DNA from: Candidatus Gastranaerophilales bacterium | GTDB taxonomy: Bacteria; Cyanobacteriota; Vampirovibrionia; Gastranaerophilales; Gastranaerophilaceae | DNA: 64,000 nt | Assembly: GCA_910587175.1 (NCBI GenBank) | Contig: CAJULH010000002.1 | Coordinates: 1-64,000, forward strand | Direction: 5' to 3' | Shown here: positions 1 through 8,689 of the stretch, in pieces | Layout: every line of letters begins with the position of its first letter | Numbering within the stretch: the first letter of the stretch is position 1 | The notes under the pieces: generated by a model | Databases searched by the model: none | Told to the model about the DNA's origin: nothing | The model's input: the letters and a program-made list of their open reading frames with translations, nothing else | Program-made: the position numbers and the translations under genes

Positions 1-19
1 AAACTTTTGTAAATATTCC

Positions 20-48
20 TTGTTCATTTTTAAATTGTTAGCTATACT
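20..48 (+). promoter_or_regulatory. Predicted sigma-70 promoter for the 61-aa gene
   Basis: A TTGTTC -35 box at 20-25 is followed by a 17-bp spacer and a TATACT -10 box at 43-48. This would give a leader of about 38 nt. The 12-mer AACTTTTGTAAA lies just upstream at 2-13 and recurs upstream of two other small genes. This is a prediction from motif match only. Confidence 0.5.
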
Positions 49-92
49 AGCATTATATTCAAATAGTGACACTGACAAAATAAGGGAAAACC

Positions 93-278
93 ATGAGTAA
101 CAACCTGAAAGAAATGCAAAAAATCTCCGAAGATGTTTTGAGTGCATCATCAATAGCCTATAACCTCTGCAAAGAAAGTGAAGAAGAGGATATGATTCGA
201 ATTCGCCCTTTGCTTGAAGTTATATACAAAAAAGCGGATAAGCTTTGCCTGCAGCTATTAGAGACAGAAAATAAATAA
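93..278 (+). CDS. Small helical protein of unknown function (61 aa)
   Basis: I do not recognise this protein. It is 61 residues, mostly charged and predicted helical, with no signal peptide or membrane segment. The ATG at 93 follows AGGGAAAA, a usable ribosome-binding site. Its length, acidic centre and C-terminal pattern (IRPLLEVIYKKADKL) resemble the 62-aa protein at 12348-12536 (LIPMMNMLNNKIKSL), so the two may be distant members of one small family; that is an eye alignment only. A plausible promoter lies directly upstream. It could be a cytosolic accessory or regulatory protein, but nothing in the sequence fixes a role. Confidence 0.6.
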   Translation: MSNNLKEMQKISEDVLSASSIAYNLCKESEEEDMIRIRPLLEVIYKKADKLCLQLLETENK

Positions 279-364
279 AATTCATCTCCAAGAGCAGGTT
301 TAAAGGCTAAATTCATCAAAATACATGATTAAAATGTTGGTTTTTGGGTATTATAATTAATACT

Positions 365-694
365 ATGCCAGATTATGTTTACGATTTAGAAGATGAAGAT
401 AAAGACCTAAAGAAAATTGGTCTGGAGCTTATGTTTTTAACCCCTGAAAAATGCTCCAATGACGATGGCATTTCTGCTGTCGAATTATCCAAACAGCTTC
501 AAATCGAACTTGATGTGGTAAAAAAGAAATTAAAAATTTTATACGACCATCAAATTGTCCGTTGCATAGGTATAAACCCAAAGTTTTGGAAATTTGATGA
601 ATATAATTTTCAAAGAATGGATGAGGATGATCCTGTATACAGGCTTTTATGTTCATTTGATGATGTAGATTTTGACAGGTATTTTAAATATTAA
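365..694 (+). CDS. Small winged-helix-like protein (109 aa)
   Basis: The protein is acidic. Its centre reads like a helix-turn-helix (GISAVELSKQL, then VKKKLKILYDHQIV), as in small winged-helix DNA-binding proteins that recruit a turn after a 'subunit choice' helix. No wing-specific motif identifies a named family. An upstream in-frame start at 344 exists, but a TATAAT box at 352-357 sits inside that extension, seven bases before the ATG at 365. This favours the later start on a leaderless mRNA. The stop codon is one base before the ATG of the next gene (rlmD), so the two are very probably cotranscribed. A DNA-binding role is inferred, not shown. Confidence 0.6.
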   Translation: MPDYVYDLEDEDKDLKKIGLELMFLTPEKCSNDDGISAVELSKQLQIELDVVKKKLKILYDHQIVRCIGINPKFWKFDEYNFQRMDEDDPVYRLLCSFDDVDFDRYFKY

Positions 695-695
695 A

Positions 696-2078
696 ATGAA
701 TTTAAAACAGGATGATACAATTGAACTAACAGCTGAAAAGCTTATATATTCAGGAGTTTCTCTTTCACACTATGAAGGAAAAGCGGTATTTATTGAAAAT
801 GCCGTGCCGGGAGATATTTTAAAGACAAGAATTGTAAAAATTAACAAAAGTTTTATCCGGGCAAAAATTTTAGAAATTATCACACCTTCAAAACACAGGG
901 TAAAACCCTTTTGCCCGCTTTTTAACGCTTGCGGCGGATGCAATCTGCAAAATTTCGGATATGATTTTTTAACCAGCCAAAAGCAGGGTATTTTGGAAGA
1001 AATATTTTCAGCTTCTGCAAATGATTGTTTTAAAAACATTGAATTTAAACCTTTTATCAAAGCGGAAAATCTAAAAGAATACAGATGTAAAATTCAAAAT
1101 GCAGTTTCTGAAACAAAGGTATCAAAAAGAATACTATCAGGTTATTTCAAGGAAAATACCCACGAAGTTGTAAATATAAAATTTTGTCCCATTCAGCCAA
1201 AAATTATTGATGAAACTATAAATTATATAAGAGAAAACTGGAAACTTTCAGCATATGTTGAAAAGGCAAACAAAGGGCTTTTAAAACATATTCTTATACG
1301 TTATTCATCATCTTCCGAAAAAATGATGCTGACCTTTGTTTTAAACAAAGATTTTGAATATTTTGATAAAATTAAAACAGAAATTGAAGAGTTTTCAAAT
1401 ACTCTCCGGAAAAAATTCCCGTCCATCTCTGGAATTTTAGTAAATTTCAACCCTGTAAAGACAAATAAAATTACGGGAGACAAAACAGAATTAATCTCCG
1501 GAGAAGATTTTATAATACAAAAGTTAAAATCCAAGGAAGAATGTGAATATTCTTATAAAATTAGTAAAGACAGCTTTTTTCAGGTAAACCCAAAAACAGC
1601 ACAAAAGCTTTTTGACAGCGTAAAAGCCCTTGTGGACAATGATTCAACAATATTGGATGCATATGGCGGGGTGGGTGCTATCGGAATATTTTTATCCGAT
1701 AAGGCAAGAAAAATAACCCTGGTGGAAGAGTGCGAAAGCGCTGTATCAGATGCCAAGGCAAATTTTAAACTGAACAATTGTAAAAATTATGAAGTATTTT
1801 TAGGGGATGCAAAAAAAATCTTTAGAGATTTTCTAAAGAACAAAAAAAACTTTGGCTGTGCGGTTTTAGACCCGCCAAGAAAAGGCTCCGACAAGGAAGC
1901 GCTTGAAATAATATCAAAACTTACCAACAAAATAATTTATGTAAGCTGCAATCCGTCCACCCTTGCACGCGATGCCAAAATACTTTGCGATTTGGGGTTT
2001 AAATTTAAAAGTCTGCAGGGCGTGGATATGTTTCCATTCACCCATCATATTGAAAGCGTAGCCTGTTTTGAAAAGTAG
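696..2078 (+). CDS. rlmD: RNA (uracil-5)-methyltransferase, RlmD/RlmCD/TrmA family
   Basis: This is a class I SAM-dependent methyltransferase that makes 5-methyluridine in RNA, most likely 23S rRNA. An N-terminal TRAM domain (about residues 5-65) is followed by the iron-sulfur cluster cysteines FCPLFNACGGC, with a further Cys in IKFCPI. The SAM-binding motif LDAYGGVGAIGIF, the catalytic-loop DPPRKG and the nucleophile motif SCNPSTLARD are all present. I chose the ATG at 696 over the TTG at 672 because the latter lies inside the upstream gene. The 3' end overlaps the TTG start of mtaB by 11 bases, giving an RNA-modification operon. Family assignment is secure; which uridine it modifies (747, 1939 or a tRNA position) is not. 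Confidence 0.9.
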   Translation: MNLKQDDTIELTAEKLIYSGVSLSHYEGKAVFIENAVPGDILKTRIVKINKSFIRAKILEIITPSKHRVKPFCPLFNACGGCNLQNFGYDFLTSQKQGILEEIFSASANDCFKNIEFKPFIKAENLKEYRCKIQNAVSETKVSKRILSGYFKENTHEVVNIKFCPIQPKIIDETINYIRENWKLSAYVEKANKGLLKHILIRYSSSSEKMMLTFVLNKDFEYFDKIKTEIEEFSNTLRKKFPSISGILVNFNPVKTNKITGDKTELISGEDFIIQKLKSKEECEYSYKISKDSFFQVNPKTAQKLFDSVKALVDNDSTILDAYGGVGAIGIFLSDKARKITLVEECESAVSDAKANFKLNNCKNYEVFLGDAKKIFRDFLKNKKNFGCAVLDPPRKGSDKEALEIISKLTNKIIYVSCNPSTLARDAKILCDLGFKFKSLQGVDMFPFTHHIESVACFEK

Positions 2079-3363
2079 CCAAAAAAATAAATTTTACATA
2101 AAATCTCTGGGGTGCAAAACAAACCAAATTGAAGGACAGCACATAAATGAAGAGCTGGTAAATGCCGGCTACAGCCCTGTAAATTCACCAAATGAGTGCG
2201 ATTTTTTTATTCTAAATACCTGTTCTGTTACATCCCATGCGGATAATCAGGCACTGTATATTTTAAAACAATTCAGGATAAACAACCCGAAGGCAAAAAT
2301 TATCCTCACAGGGTGCTTTGCGCAAACTGCAAAAGAGTTTGATAAAATTGATGTGGATTTAATACTTGGAAATAATGAAAAGCTGAATATTTCAAAGTAC
2401 TTAGATAAAATTCTATTTGAAGACAAAACTAAAAAAGATATCCTCGTTGAAAATATATTCAATATTGAAAAATTTCAGCATAAGGATTTGAAGCTTTTAA
2501 AAACCACAAGACCAAGTATCAAAATTCAGGAAGGGTGTTCAAACCGTTGTTCTTATTGCATAATCCCTTATGCAAGAGGAAATTCAAGGTCTGATTCCGT
2601 TGAAAATATCATAAATCAGATAAATTTCCTCGCAGATAAGGGCTATAAGGAAGCAGTGCTTGTAGGTATCCACATTGGCGAATGGGGCAGAGAGTTCAAC
2701 AAAACTCTTTTGGATTTATTAAAAGAAATTGAAAAAACAAAGATTTTAAGGTACCGCCTTGGGTCTTTATATGTAACAGAAATCGACGATGAAATGATAG
2801 ATTTCCTTCAGCAATCTGAAAAATTTTGCCCGCATTTTCATCTTTCCCTGCAGAGCCTTTGTGATAAAACTTTAAAGAATATGAACAGGTTTTATACAAA
2901 AGAGTATGCACTTAATGTAATTCAAAAATTACACAGTAATTTTGATTTGCCCTTTCTCGGATGTGACATTATAACAGGTTTTCCGGGTGAAACAGAAGAA
3001 GATTTCCTTGAAACATATGAAGCACTTAAAGATGCCGAATTATCTTTCATACACAGCTTTCCCTATTCAAAAAGAAAGGGTACAAAGGCAGCCATGATGG
3101 AAAATCAGGTGTATGAACACATTAAAAAGGAGCGCACAAAAAGGCTGATTGAATTATCAAGTTCATTACATAAAAGATTTTTAGAAAAAAACACCGCTGC
3201 AGGAACCTGTGGAACACTGACCGAAGTTTTATTTCAAAGGAAAGGCAAAAACGGAAAATACACAGGAATTACAAGAAATTATATAAAAGTTTACAAAAAA
3301 AGCGGCGCAGACCTTTGGAACACAGTTCAAGCATTAAATTTGAGCGAATACGAGATAGAATAA
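2068..3363 (+). CDS. mtaB: tRNA t6A37 methylthiotransferase MtaB
   Basis: This radical SAM enzyme converts t6A37 to ms2t6A37 in ANN-decoding tRNAs. The N-terminal UPF0004 domain shows its three cluster cysteines (SLGCKTNQIEG, LNTCSV, LTGCFAQ). The radical SAM cluster motif CSNRCSYC with IIPYARG follows, and a C-terminal TRAM-like region ends the protein. The SLGCKxNQxE signature separates MtaB from MiaB and RimO. The only workable start is the TTG at 2068, which overlaps the stop of the preceding methyltransferase and implies translational coupling. Length (431 aa) is normal for the family. Confidence 0.92.
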   Translation: MKSSQKNKFYIKSLGCKTNQIEGQHINEELVNAGYSPVNSPNECDFFILNTCSVTSHADNQALYILKQFRINNPKAKIILTGCFAQTAKEFDKIDVDLILGNNEKLNISKYLDKILFEDKTKKDILVENIFNIEKFQHKDLKLLKTTRPSIKIQEGCSNRCSYCIIPYARGNSRSDSVENIINQINFLADKGYKEAVLVGIHIGEWGREFNKTLLDLLKEIEKTKILRYRLGSLYVTEIDDEMIDFLQQSEKFCPHFHLSLQSLCDKTLKNMNRFYTKEYALNVIQKLHSNFDLPFLGCDIITGFPGETEEDFLETYEALKDAELSFIHSFPYSKRKGTKAAMMENQVYEHIKKERTKRLIELSSSLHKRFLEKNTAAGTCGTLTEVLFQRKGKNGKYTGITRNYIKVYKKSGADLWNTVQALNLSEYEIE

Positions 3364-3528
3364 AGTCCTTGAAAATTTTGGTTTGCATTTTCTTTCACTT
3401 CAAATGTATGTAAAAGAACTTTTGTAAACAAATGTAACAGATTTTATATATTTAAAATATATTTTATCAATATTTTTTTCTTAATTTACTTTATTAAAGT
3501 ACAAGAGGATATAAGAGAGTAAAGCAAA

Positions 3529-3738
3529 ATGGTAACATCAAACGCAGATTTAATCATTAACAAAATGAATAACTTTTTTATAACAGAAACAATTGCAAGA
3601 GAATATAAAAACACCACAAACGCTATCAAAGAGGCAAGTTTACCGCCTAAGAAAAAAGTTTACAGAAGTATGAATAAAATGCTTAAAGAGTGTTATTTTG
3701 TAGGCTCACTAAAATATGGAAACAATTTTATAGCATAA
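3529..3738 (+). CDS. Small basic protein of unknown function (69 aa)
   Basis: A 69-residue basic protein with no recognised domain, signal peptide or membrane segment. The start follows a purine-rich GAGAG stretch at a loose distance from the ATG. It has its own well-formed terminator right after the stop and the AACTTTTGTAAA 12-mer about 100 nt upstream, so it appears to be a self-contained transcription unit. Its KKKVYRSMNKMLKEC centre could be a nucleic-acid contact, but this is a guess from charge alone. Confidence 0.55.
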   Translation: MVTSNADLIINKMNNFFITETIAREYKNTTNAIKEASLPPKKKVYRSMNKMLKECYFVGSLKYGNNFIA

Positions 3739-3742
3739 ATTT

Positions 3743-3770
3743 AAAGCCCGAATTAAAGGGCTTTTTATAT
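3743..3770 (+). terminator. Intrinsic terminator after the 69-aa gene
   Basis: The inverted repeat AAAGCCC/GGGCTTT with an eight-base loop is followed directly by a T-rich run. It closes the single-gene unit at 3529-3738. Confidence 0.8.
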
Positions 3771-3796
3771 TTTTTTATTTAATTTCCAAAAAAAGC

Positions 3797-3825
3797 TTGT
3801 ATTTATTGAAGTTTAAGTATAGAAT
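3797..3825 (+). promoter_or_regulatory. Predicted promoter of the zinc-ribbon repeat gene
   Basis: TTGTAT at 3797-3802, a 17-bp spacer and TAGAAT at 3820-3825 form a good sigma-70 match. The resulting 5' leader of about 100 nt has no obvious strong fold. Confidence 0.45.
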
Positions 3826-3929
3826 AAACAAGTAACCACCCTCAATTTATTATTTTTTAAGGGAGAAATTTGCATTTTTGCTGATTTTAATTGATGGAAT
3901 GATGCTAAAGCCAAGAAGGATAAGCTTTT

Positions 3930-4709
3930 ATGTACACTAATAAATGCACAAAGTGCGGCAAAGAATTTGAAACCAAAAACCCAAAAAGGGTAATCTGCCC
4001 TTCATGTCTATATCCGGACAAAAACCCGATATTGACAGACCCGAACGCTCCTGCGACAGAACAGGCTCCGCAGCAGTACAGAAGCTATTCTGCAGGCTCT
4101 GACAATAATAACTATTATAAAAAACCATACAATAACCAAGGCGCAAGACCAAAACCGGGCGGCTTTCAAAGAAGACCGCAAAATGGCGGACAGAGACCGG
4201 GAGGATTCCAAAAACCGGGCGGAAACCGTTTTGGCGGACAAAAGCGTGCTCCGCAAAAATCCAAACCGCTTTTAGTAAACAAGGAACAACTTGCACAAAT
4301 TGAAGAACTGTATAAAAAAATGCTTCCGCTTCCAAACCCTGATGCGCATGAAGTTATTGGTGAAGCAATCGGACTTGAAGCAAAGAAAGTATTCTTTGGA
4401 ATTAATTTAATCAGACAAAAAATGATGCTTCCAAAAGTAAGCTTCCCAAAAAGAAAACTTGCACTTACACCTGACCAGCTAATGGCTATTAAAAATCTTT
4501 ATGAGCCGTTACTACCATTGCCTCCTATAGGATGCCATAAAATACTTGCTATGCAGCTTAAAATGGATGAATGGCGTGTGCATGTCGGTATCGGTTTAGT
4601 TCGAAAGCAACTTGGACTTGAAAGATGGAATCAGGACAGAGAAGACGCACCTGAAGAATACAAAAAAGAAGCTGCTGAAAAAAAGGCAGCCAAAAAGAGT
4701 GAAGAGTAA
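3930..4709 (+). CDS. Zinc-ribbon protein with RG/PG-rich linker and two tandem 50-residue repeats
   Basis: Three parts are visible. Residues 6-26 form a zinc ribbon (CTKC and CPSC, 13 residues between pairs). About residues 50-115 are a low-complexity linker rich in Gly, Pro, Arg, Asn and Gln (KPGGFQRR, RPGGFQKPGG), typical of RNA-binding proteins. The rest holds two copies of one repeat: EQLAQIEELYKKMLPLP...GINLIRQK and DQLMAIKNLYEPLLPLP...GIGLVRKQ. A Lys/Glu tail closes the protein. AGGATAAGC precedes the ATG at a usable distance. It is a single-gene unit converging on ogt with a three-base gap. I do not know the family; nucleic-acid binding is inferred from composition and the zinc ribbon. 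Confidence 0.8.
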   Translation: MYTNKCTKCGKEFETKNPKRVICPSCLYPDKNPILTDPNAPATEQAPQQYRSYSAGSDNNNYYKKPYNNQGARPKPGGFQRRPQNGGQRPGGFQKPGGNRFGGQKRAPQKSKPLLVNKEQLAQIEELYKKMLPLPNPDAHEVIGEAIGLEAKKVFFGINLIRQKMMLPKVSFPKRKLALTPDQLMAIKNLYEPLLPLPPIGCHKILAMQLKMDEWRVHVGIGLVRKQLGLERWNQDREDAPEEYKKEAAEKKAAKKSEE

Positions 4710-4712
4710 ATA

Positions 4713-5252
4713 TCATTTTGGGATAAACAGCCCCTTCATATTTACGCCTTCATGTTTTAAAAGTTTAATTTTCATCTCTATTCCGCCCGCATAGCCGGTC
4801 AGACTGCCATTAGAGCCAACAACCCTGTGGCAAGGAATAATAATAGAAATCGGATTGTGCCCGACAGCGTTACCGACAGCTTGTGCAGACATTTTTTCTT
4901 TGTTATATTCACGGGCAATTTTGCGCGCTATTTCACCGTAAGTGTAAACTTTGCCATACGGAATTTCACAAAGTATCTGCCAAACCCTTTGTCTGAAATC
5001 ATTCCCTGCAGGCGCAAGAGGCAATTCTGAAATTTCAGGCTTTTCACCTTTGAAATATCTGTCCAGCCAGATTTTTGTTTTTTTAAATATTTCAAGATTA
5101 TTTTCTTTAATGATTTCAGAATCTGCGATATCTTTTATGGTTTCAGCAAAATACTTTTGTCCTTCTAACCAAAGCCCGACAATATTTTCTTTTTCATCAC
5201 AAGCAAGAGTAATATTTCCAACAGGAGAATAATATACGGTTTTATAATACAT
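4713..5252 (-). CDS. ogt: Methylated-DNA--protein-cysteine S-methyltransferase
   Basis: This suicide repair protein moves the methyl group of O6-methylguanine in DNA to its own cysteine. The active-site motif IIPCHRVVGSNG is intact, followed by LTGYAGG, and the helix-turn-helix region (PYGKVYTYGEIA) that inserts the arginine finger is present. The N-terminal ribonuclease-like domain (residues 1-80) is of usual size, giving a typical 179-aa Ogt-type protein without an AraC-like fusion. It converges on the zinc-ribbon gene and stands alone. No Ada-type regulatory element is visible. Confidence 0.93.
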   Translation of the reverse strand: MYYKTVYYSPVGNITLACDEKENIVGLWLEGQKYFAETIKDIADSEIIKENNLEIFKKTKIWLDRYFKGEKPEISELPLAPAGNDFRQRVWQILCEIPYGKVYTYGEIARKIAREYNKEKMSAQAVGNAVGHNPISIIIPCHRVVGSNGSLTGYAGGIEMKIKLLKHEGVNMKGLFIPK

Positions 5253-5419
5253 ACAGACGGTATTTCAACCAATTCATATCAACAATACAATTTTAAAACA
5301 CATATATTTCAACTCATAACTTTTGTAAATTTTTGTTAATAAAGAAAGATTTTTACCATTTTTTAAACAATTATTTTCATATTCTATCTTTATAGAAGCA
5401 GATACTTAATGCTTCAAAA

Positions 5420-5839
5420 ATGAAAGAGGAAGTTTTGGGCACTGTTATACAGCCATCAGGTGTTTATAAAAACCTTTATATACGTCCGACACAACAAAGC
5501 GCTGTGCAATATCAGCCTGCAGAACAAAATAATTCCCAAAATTTACCCCAAAATACCAATAAGAAGAAAGGACTTGGAACATTTCTAAAAGGAATGTTTA
5601 TTCTTGCAGCATTAATAGGTGTGGTTTGGGGGCTTCCTGCATTAGGTACAAAAATAAAAAGCAAAAAAACCAGTGACTTTATCTCAGGAATATCAAATAA
5701 ATTTTTGCAAAATACCGCAAAAACAATTCAGCGCACAGTAGCAAATATCGGTACAAAGATAAACGACAGTATAAAAACCCCCATAGTAAATTTTCTTAAC
5801 AATTGGCTAAATTACAACCATGTAAGCAGCAGCAAATAA
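5420..5839 (+). CDS. Single-pass membrane protein of unknown function (139 aa)
   Basis: A Gln/Asn-rich N-terminal region (residues 1-50) and a short Lys patch precede one membrane helix (about 55-75, MFILAALIGVVWGLPALG). A basic, Ser/Thr/Lys-rich region of about 65 residues follows. The order (low-complexity N-terminus, Lys patch, one helix, soluble tail) resembles the first 75 residues of the protein at 44523-45512 and may reflect a lineage-specific anchoring layout. No strong ribosome-binding site is seen. The AACTTTTGTAAA 12-mer occurs 91 bases upstream. Function is unknown. Confidence 0.6.
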   Translation: MKEEVLGTVIQPSGVYKNLYIRPTQQSAVQYQPAEQNNSQNLPQNTNKKKGLGTFLKGMFILAALIGVVWGLPALGTKIKSKKTSDFISGISNKFLQNTAKTIQRTVANIGTKINDSIKTPIVNFLNNWLNYNHVSSSK

Positions 5840-5884
5840 CCTGCTTATATTTAAAACGACTGCACAATATGATATTATTATTTT

Positions 5885-6871
5885 ATGGCGATTATAAAGA
5901 ATCTGGTTTTTTGCTCTAAAGACAGACTTAAAAATTTAACTTCCTTTGTAAACCCCGAATATAATGTATCGGGCTTTGTACCTTTTCCATTGGATGTTAT
6001 GCATTATTTACTGCCATTCAAATTAAAATTTTTAAAAGAATCATACGTTGCGCTTGATAATGGTAAAACATACGGTCTTATTACGCTTGAAAAAGATGAT
6101 GCCAATAGAAACAGATTAAAAATTTCCCAGCTTTTTTTAGAAGAAAACTCCATTGAATATGGCGAGCTTTTAATAAATTATGTTGTAAACAAATCTTTGG
6201 CACAGGGCGCAGAGTCATTTTATGTTGTTGTGGATGAAACTGATGATAAAATGTTGAAACTTTTATCAGAAGTTTGCAAGTTTAGAATTCTTGGAGATGA
6301 ATATCTTTTTAAGATTAAAAAATCTGATTTTGCATATCAAAAAAATACATCTTTTGAATTTATAAGATTTTCAAAAAACTCAGAATCTGCTAAAATTGCA
6401 GAACTTTGCAACAGCCTTATAAGTTCTCATCAGCTGCCCTCTTTTGAAATTAGCAATGAATACTTTAAAGACAGCATATTCACGGGTCTAAAAAACAAAA
6501 TGGTGTTTAAATATGTGCTTGAAAACACAACTAATAAAAAGATTTTCGGTTATTTTGCAATATCAACAAGAAATAATAAAGATTTTACTTTAGATGCAAT
6601 TCTTGCGCCAACTTTTGAAATATATTTGACCGATATTTTAAAGTTTGTAAAATGCGAAATCTCAAAAAGAAGTCTGGAATGGACTCTTTACGTGCGTATA
6701 AAAAGCTATTTTACAAACCACGACGTTCTTTTGGATGTTCTACAAAACTACGATTTTAAATGTTACAAAAAATCAAAAATTTTAGTAAAATCTCTTTACA
6801 GAACAGTAAAAGCTGACAATATTTTATCCGGAAAACAAATAATATTTAATGATATAACACCTGCATATTAA
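5885..6871 (+). CDS. GNAT-like acetyltransferase-fold protein (328 aa)
   Basis: A soluble protein that may hold two GNAT-like halves. The first has SYVALDNGKTYGLITLEKDD then ISQLFLEENS and YGELLINYVVNKSLAQGAESFYVVV, the strand-helix-strand order of the acetyl-CoA site with a weak P-loop. The second half (from about residue 150) has a similar order (KIFGYFAIST...FTLDAILAP...). The classical R/QxxGxG/A loop is not clear, so catalysis is doubtful. A TATTAT box at 5873-5878 lies six bases before the ATG, suggesting a leaderless mRNA. The 3' end overlaps the convergent membrane-protein gene by four bases. Confidence 0.55.
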   Translation: MAIIKNLVFCSKDRLKNLTSFVNPEYNVSGFVPFPLDVMHYLLPFKLKFLKESYVALDNGKTYGLITLEKDDANRNRLKISQLFLEENSIEYGELLINYVVNKSLAQGAESFYVVVDETDDKMLKLLSEVCKFRILGDEYLFKIKKSDFAYQKNTSFEFIRFSKNSESAKIAELCNSLISSHQLPSFEISNEYFKDSIFTGLKNKMVFKYVLENTTNKKIFGYFAISTRNNKDFTLDAILAPTFEIYLTDILKFVKCEISKRSLEWTLYVRIKSYFTNHDVLLDVLQNYDFKCYKKSKILVKSLYRTVKADNILSGKQIIFNDITPAY

Positions 6872-7806
6872 ACTTGTTTGTGTTTTGGGGTTTTTAGACA
6901 AAATAATTCAAAGTCTATACTTTTTTGAACAGAATCCGGATTCTGTTCAAAAAATCTGGAAATTCCCATCGTTTCAAGAACATATTTATTCTTACCGTTA
7001 AGCTTGTATCTGACGTTAAAAGAACTTGTCGCAACAGCTTTGTTTACATAACCGAATGTAGAAATTTTTTCAAGTACATCAAGAGTTTGCACAACCTTGT
7101 CGGATTCTCTTATAGCATCAATTACAAAAGTAAAGTTTGTTGTTATATGTCTTTCAGCATTTTTAGCACTGAATTCTTTTACTTCTTTTAAAATATCAGT
7201 AAAAAAATCGTCAAAAAGAGTAAAATTATTATATACAATAAACAATTTTCCGGGTGTTACAGCCTTGCATGCAACATATTTTTTTCTCATAACAGAGACA
7301 ATTTTTGCATATTCTTCAGCTGCAAGTTCGCCAAATTTATAATTTTCACCTGCAACACTAGGATCAACCATGGGTTTTAATTCCAGGTTTAAAAGAATTG
7401 CAAATTTGGTATATTGCATTGTTTTATTTTTAAAAATTTCTTTCAAATTTTCATTTACAAGCTTTTCTTCAAGCTTTCTTTCCGCTATGACATTCAATTC
7501 ATGTTGCTTTTCCATATCATCAACTACACCGGTAAAATAGTTAAAGACAAAATATAAGATATAAAAAACAACTGCAACAATAAGCGGAACCATATCTATA
7601 GGATTATTTTTATATGTAATATCAAGAGTAATAAAGTTTTTAATCAAAGCCACCGGCGGATTCAAAATAAAAGCCAGGTATTTAATTAAAGGAAATTTAA
7701 CAAGACTCAAAAACCAGTAAAATATGTACAAAACAGCAACCAAAGTAGATAAAACTTTGGATGTATTTATAAAATCACGCAATTTTGTATATTTACTACA
7801 ATTCAA
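6868..7806 (-). CDS. Membrane protein with two or three helices and a cytosolic domain, last gene of the pan operon
   Basis: I do not recognise this 312-residue protein. Hydrophobic segments near residues 18-40, perhaps 45-65, and 70-92 are followed by a coiled-coil-like stretch (MEKQHELNVIAERKLEEKL) and a soluble alpha/beta region of about 200 residues. The segment VACKAVTPGKLFIVYNNFTLFDDFF and later FTFVIDAIRESDKV could form a nucleotidyl-cyclase-like sheet, but the GGDEF or metal-binding residues are missing. The TTG start at 7806 overlaps the end of panC by 11 bases, so it is the distal gene of the operon. Confidence 0.7.
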   Translation of the reverse strand: MNCSKYTKLRDFINTSKVLSTLVAVLYIFYWFLSLVKFPLIKYLAFILNPPVALIKNFITLDITYKNNPIDMVPLIVAVVFYILYFVFNYFTGVVDDMEKQHELNVIAERKLEEKLVNENLKEIFKNKTMQYTKFAILLNLELKPMVDPSVAGENYKFGELAAEEYAKIVSVMRKKYVACKAVTPGKLFIVYNNFTLFDDFFTDILKEVKEFSAKNAERHITTNFTFVIDAIRESDKVVQTLDVLEKISTFGYVNKAVATSSFNVRYKLNGKNKYVLETMGISRFFEQNPDSVQKSIDFELFCLKTPKHKQV

Positions 7807-8689
7807 TATTATCTATAAGCCTTACTTTTGAACCATTGGAGTCAACTTTTGCTGCAACAAGCATCAAAGCCTTGTTTTCAGTGCTCTGTTCTATTATATC
7901 AATTTTTTCAAATGTATCAACAGATACAATTTCCGCATACTCAACCTCAAGATTTTCCATATATGCAAGAGCTGTATCAATAAGGGTATCAGCTTCTTTT
8001 ACCCCTTTTTTGCAAAGTCCCTTCACCTTATAAAGCGCATGGCTGATATTCAAAGCATTTTTTCTTGCATTATTATCAAGATATGTGTTTCTGCTTGAAA
8101 GCGCAAGCCCGTCTTCTTCTCTTACAATAGGGCATCCTGTTATTTCTATATCAAAGTTTAAATCCCTTACCATCTTCTTTATGATAAAAAGCTGCTGTGC
8201 ATCTTTTTTACCAAAATATGCTCTGTCGCATTTTGTAATATTAAAAAGCTTCCCTACAATCGTACAAACACCGTCAAAATGCCCGGGGCGGGATTTTCCG
8301 CAAAGTTTATTTACAACATCATACGGAGGACAGATGAGCGTTGTTTCTTTATTTTTGAAATAGTATTCATCATAAATATCTTTTGGAGAAGGGGCAAAAA
8401 GAATATCCACTCCGGCATCTTCACATAGTTTAGCATCTGCATCCAATGTTCTTGGATATTTATCATAATCTTCATTAGGACCAAACTGCGTAGGATTTAC
8501 AAAAACACTCACGATTACAATATCATTTTCTTTCCTGCACTTTTCAACAAGACTTAAATGTCCTTTGTGGAGCGCACCCATTGTGGGCACAAGCCCGACT
8601 GTACCATTTTTAGAGATTTTTAAATTTTTTATTTCTTCCCTTAGTTTTTCAACATTACTTATGATTTTCAAGTTTAACAAGCTCCTCAT
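7796..8689 (-). CDS. panC: Pantothenate synthetase
   Basis: This enzyme ligates pantoate and beta-alanine using ATP, the last step of pantothenate synthesis. The nucleotidyltransferase HIGH-type motif is in PTMGALHKGHLSLV, the pantoate-binding FVNPTQFGPNEDY follows, and the C-terminal ALSSRNTYL closes over ATP. Family length is about 280, so the TTG at 8671 (product starting LKIISNVEK) may be the true start; the ATG at 8689 overlaps panB by 35 bases. It sits directly after panB, as expected for one pathway in one operon. Confidence 0.93.
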   Translation of the reverse strand: MRSLLNLKIISNVEKLREEIKNLKISKNGTVGLVPTMGALHKGHLSLVEKCRKENDIVIVSVFVNPTQFGPNEDYDKYPRTLDADAKLCEDAGVDILFAPSPKDIYDEYYFKNKETTLICPPYDVVNKLCGKSRPGHFDGVCTIVGKLFNITKCDRAYFGKKDAQQLFIIKKMVRDLNFDIEITGCPIVREEDGLALSSRNTYLDNNARKNALNISHALYKVKGLCKKGVKEADTLIDTALAYMENLEVEYAEIVSVDTFEKIDIIEQSTENKALMLVAAKVDSNGSKVRLIDNIEL

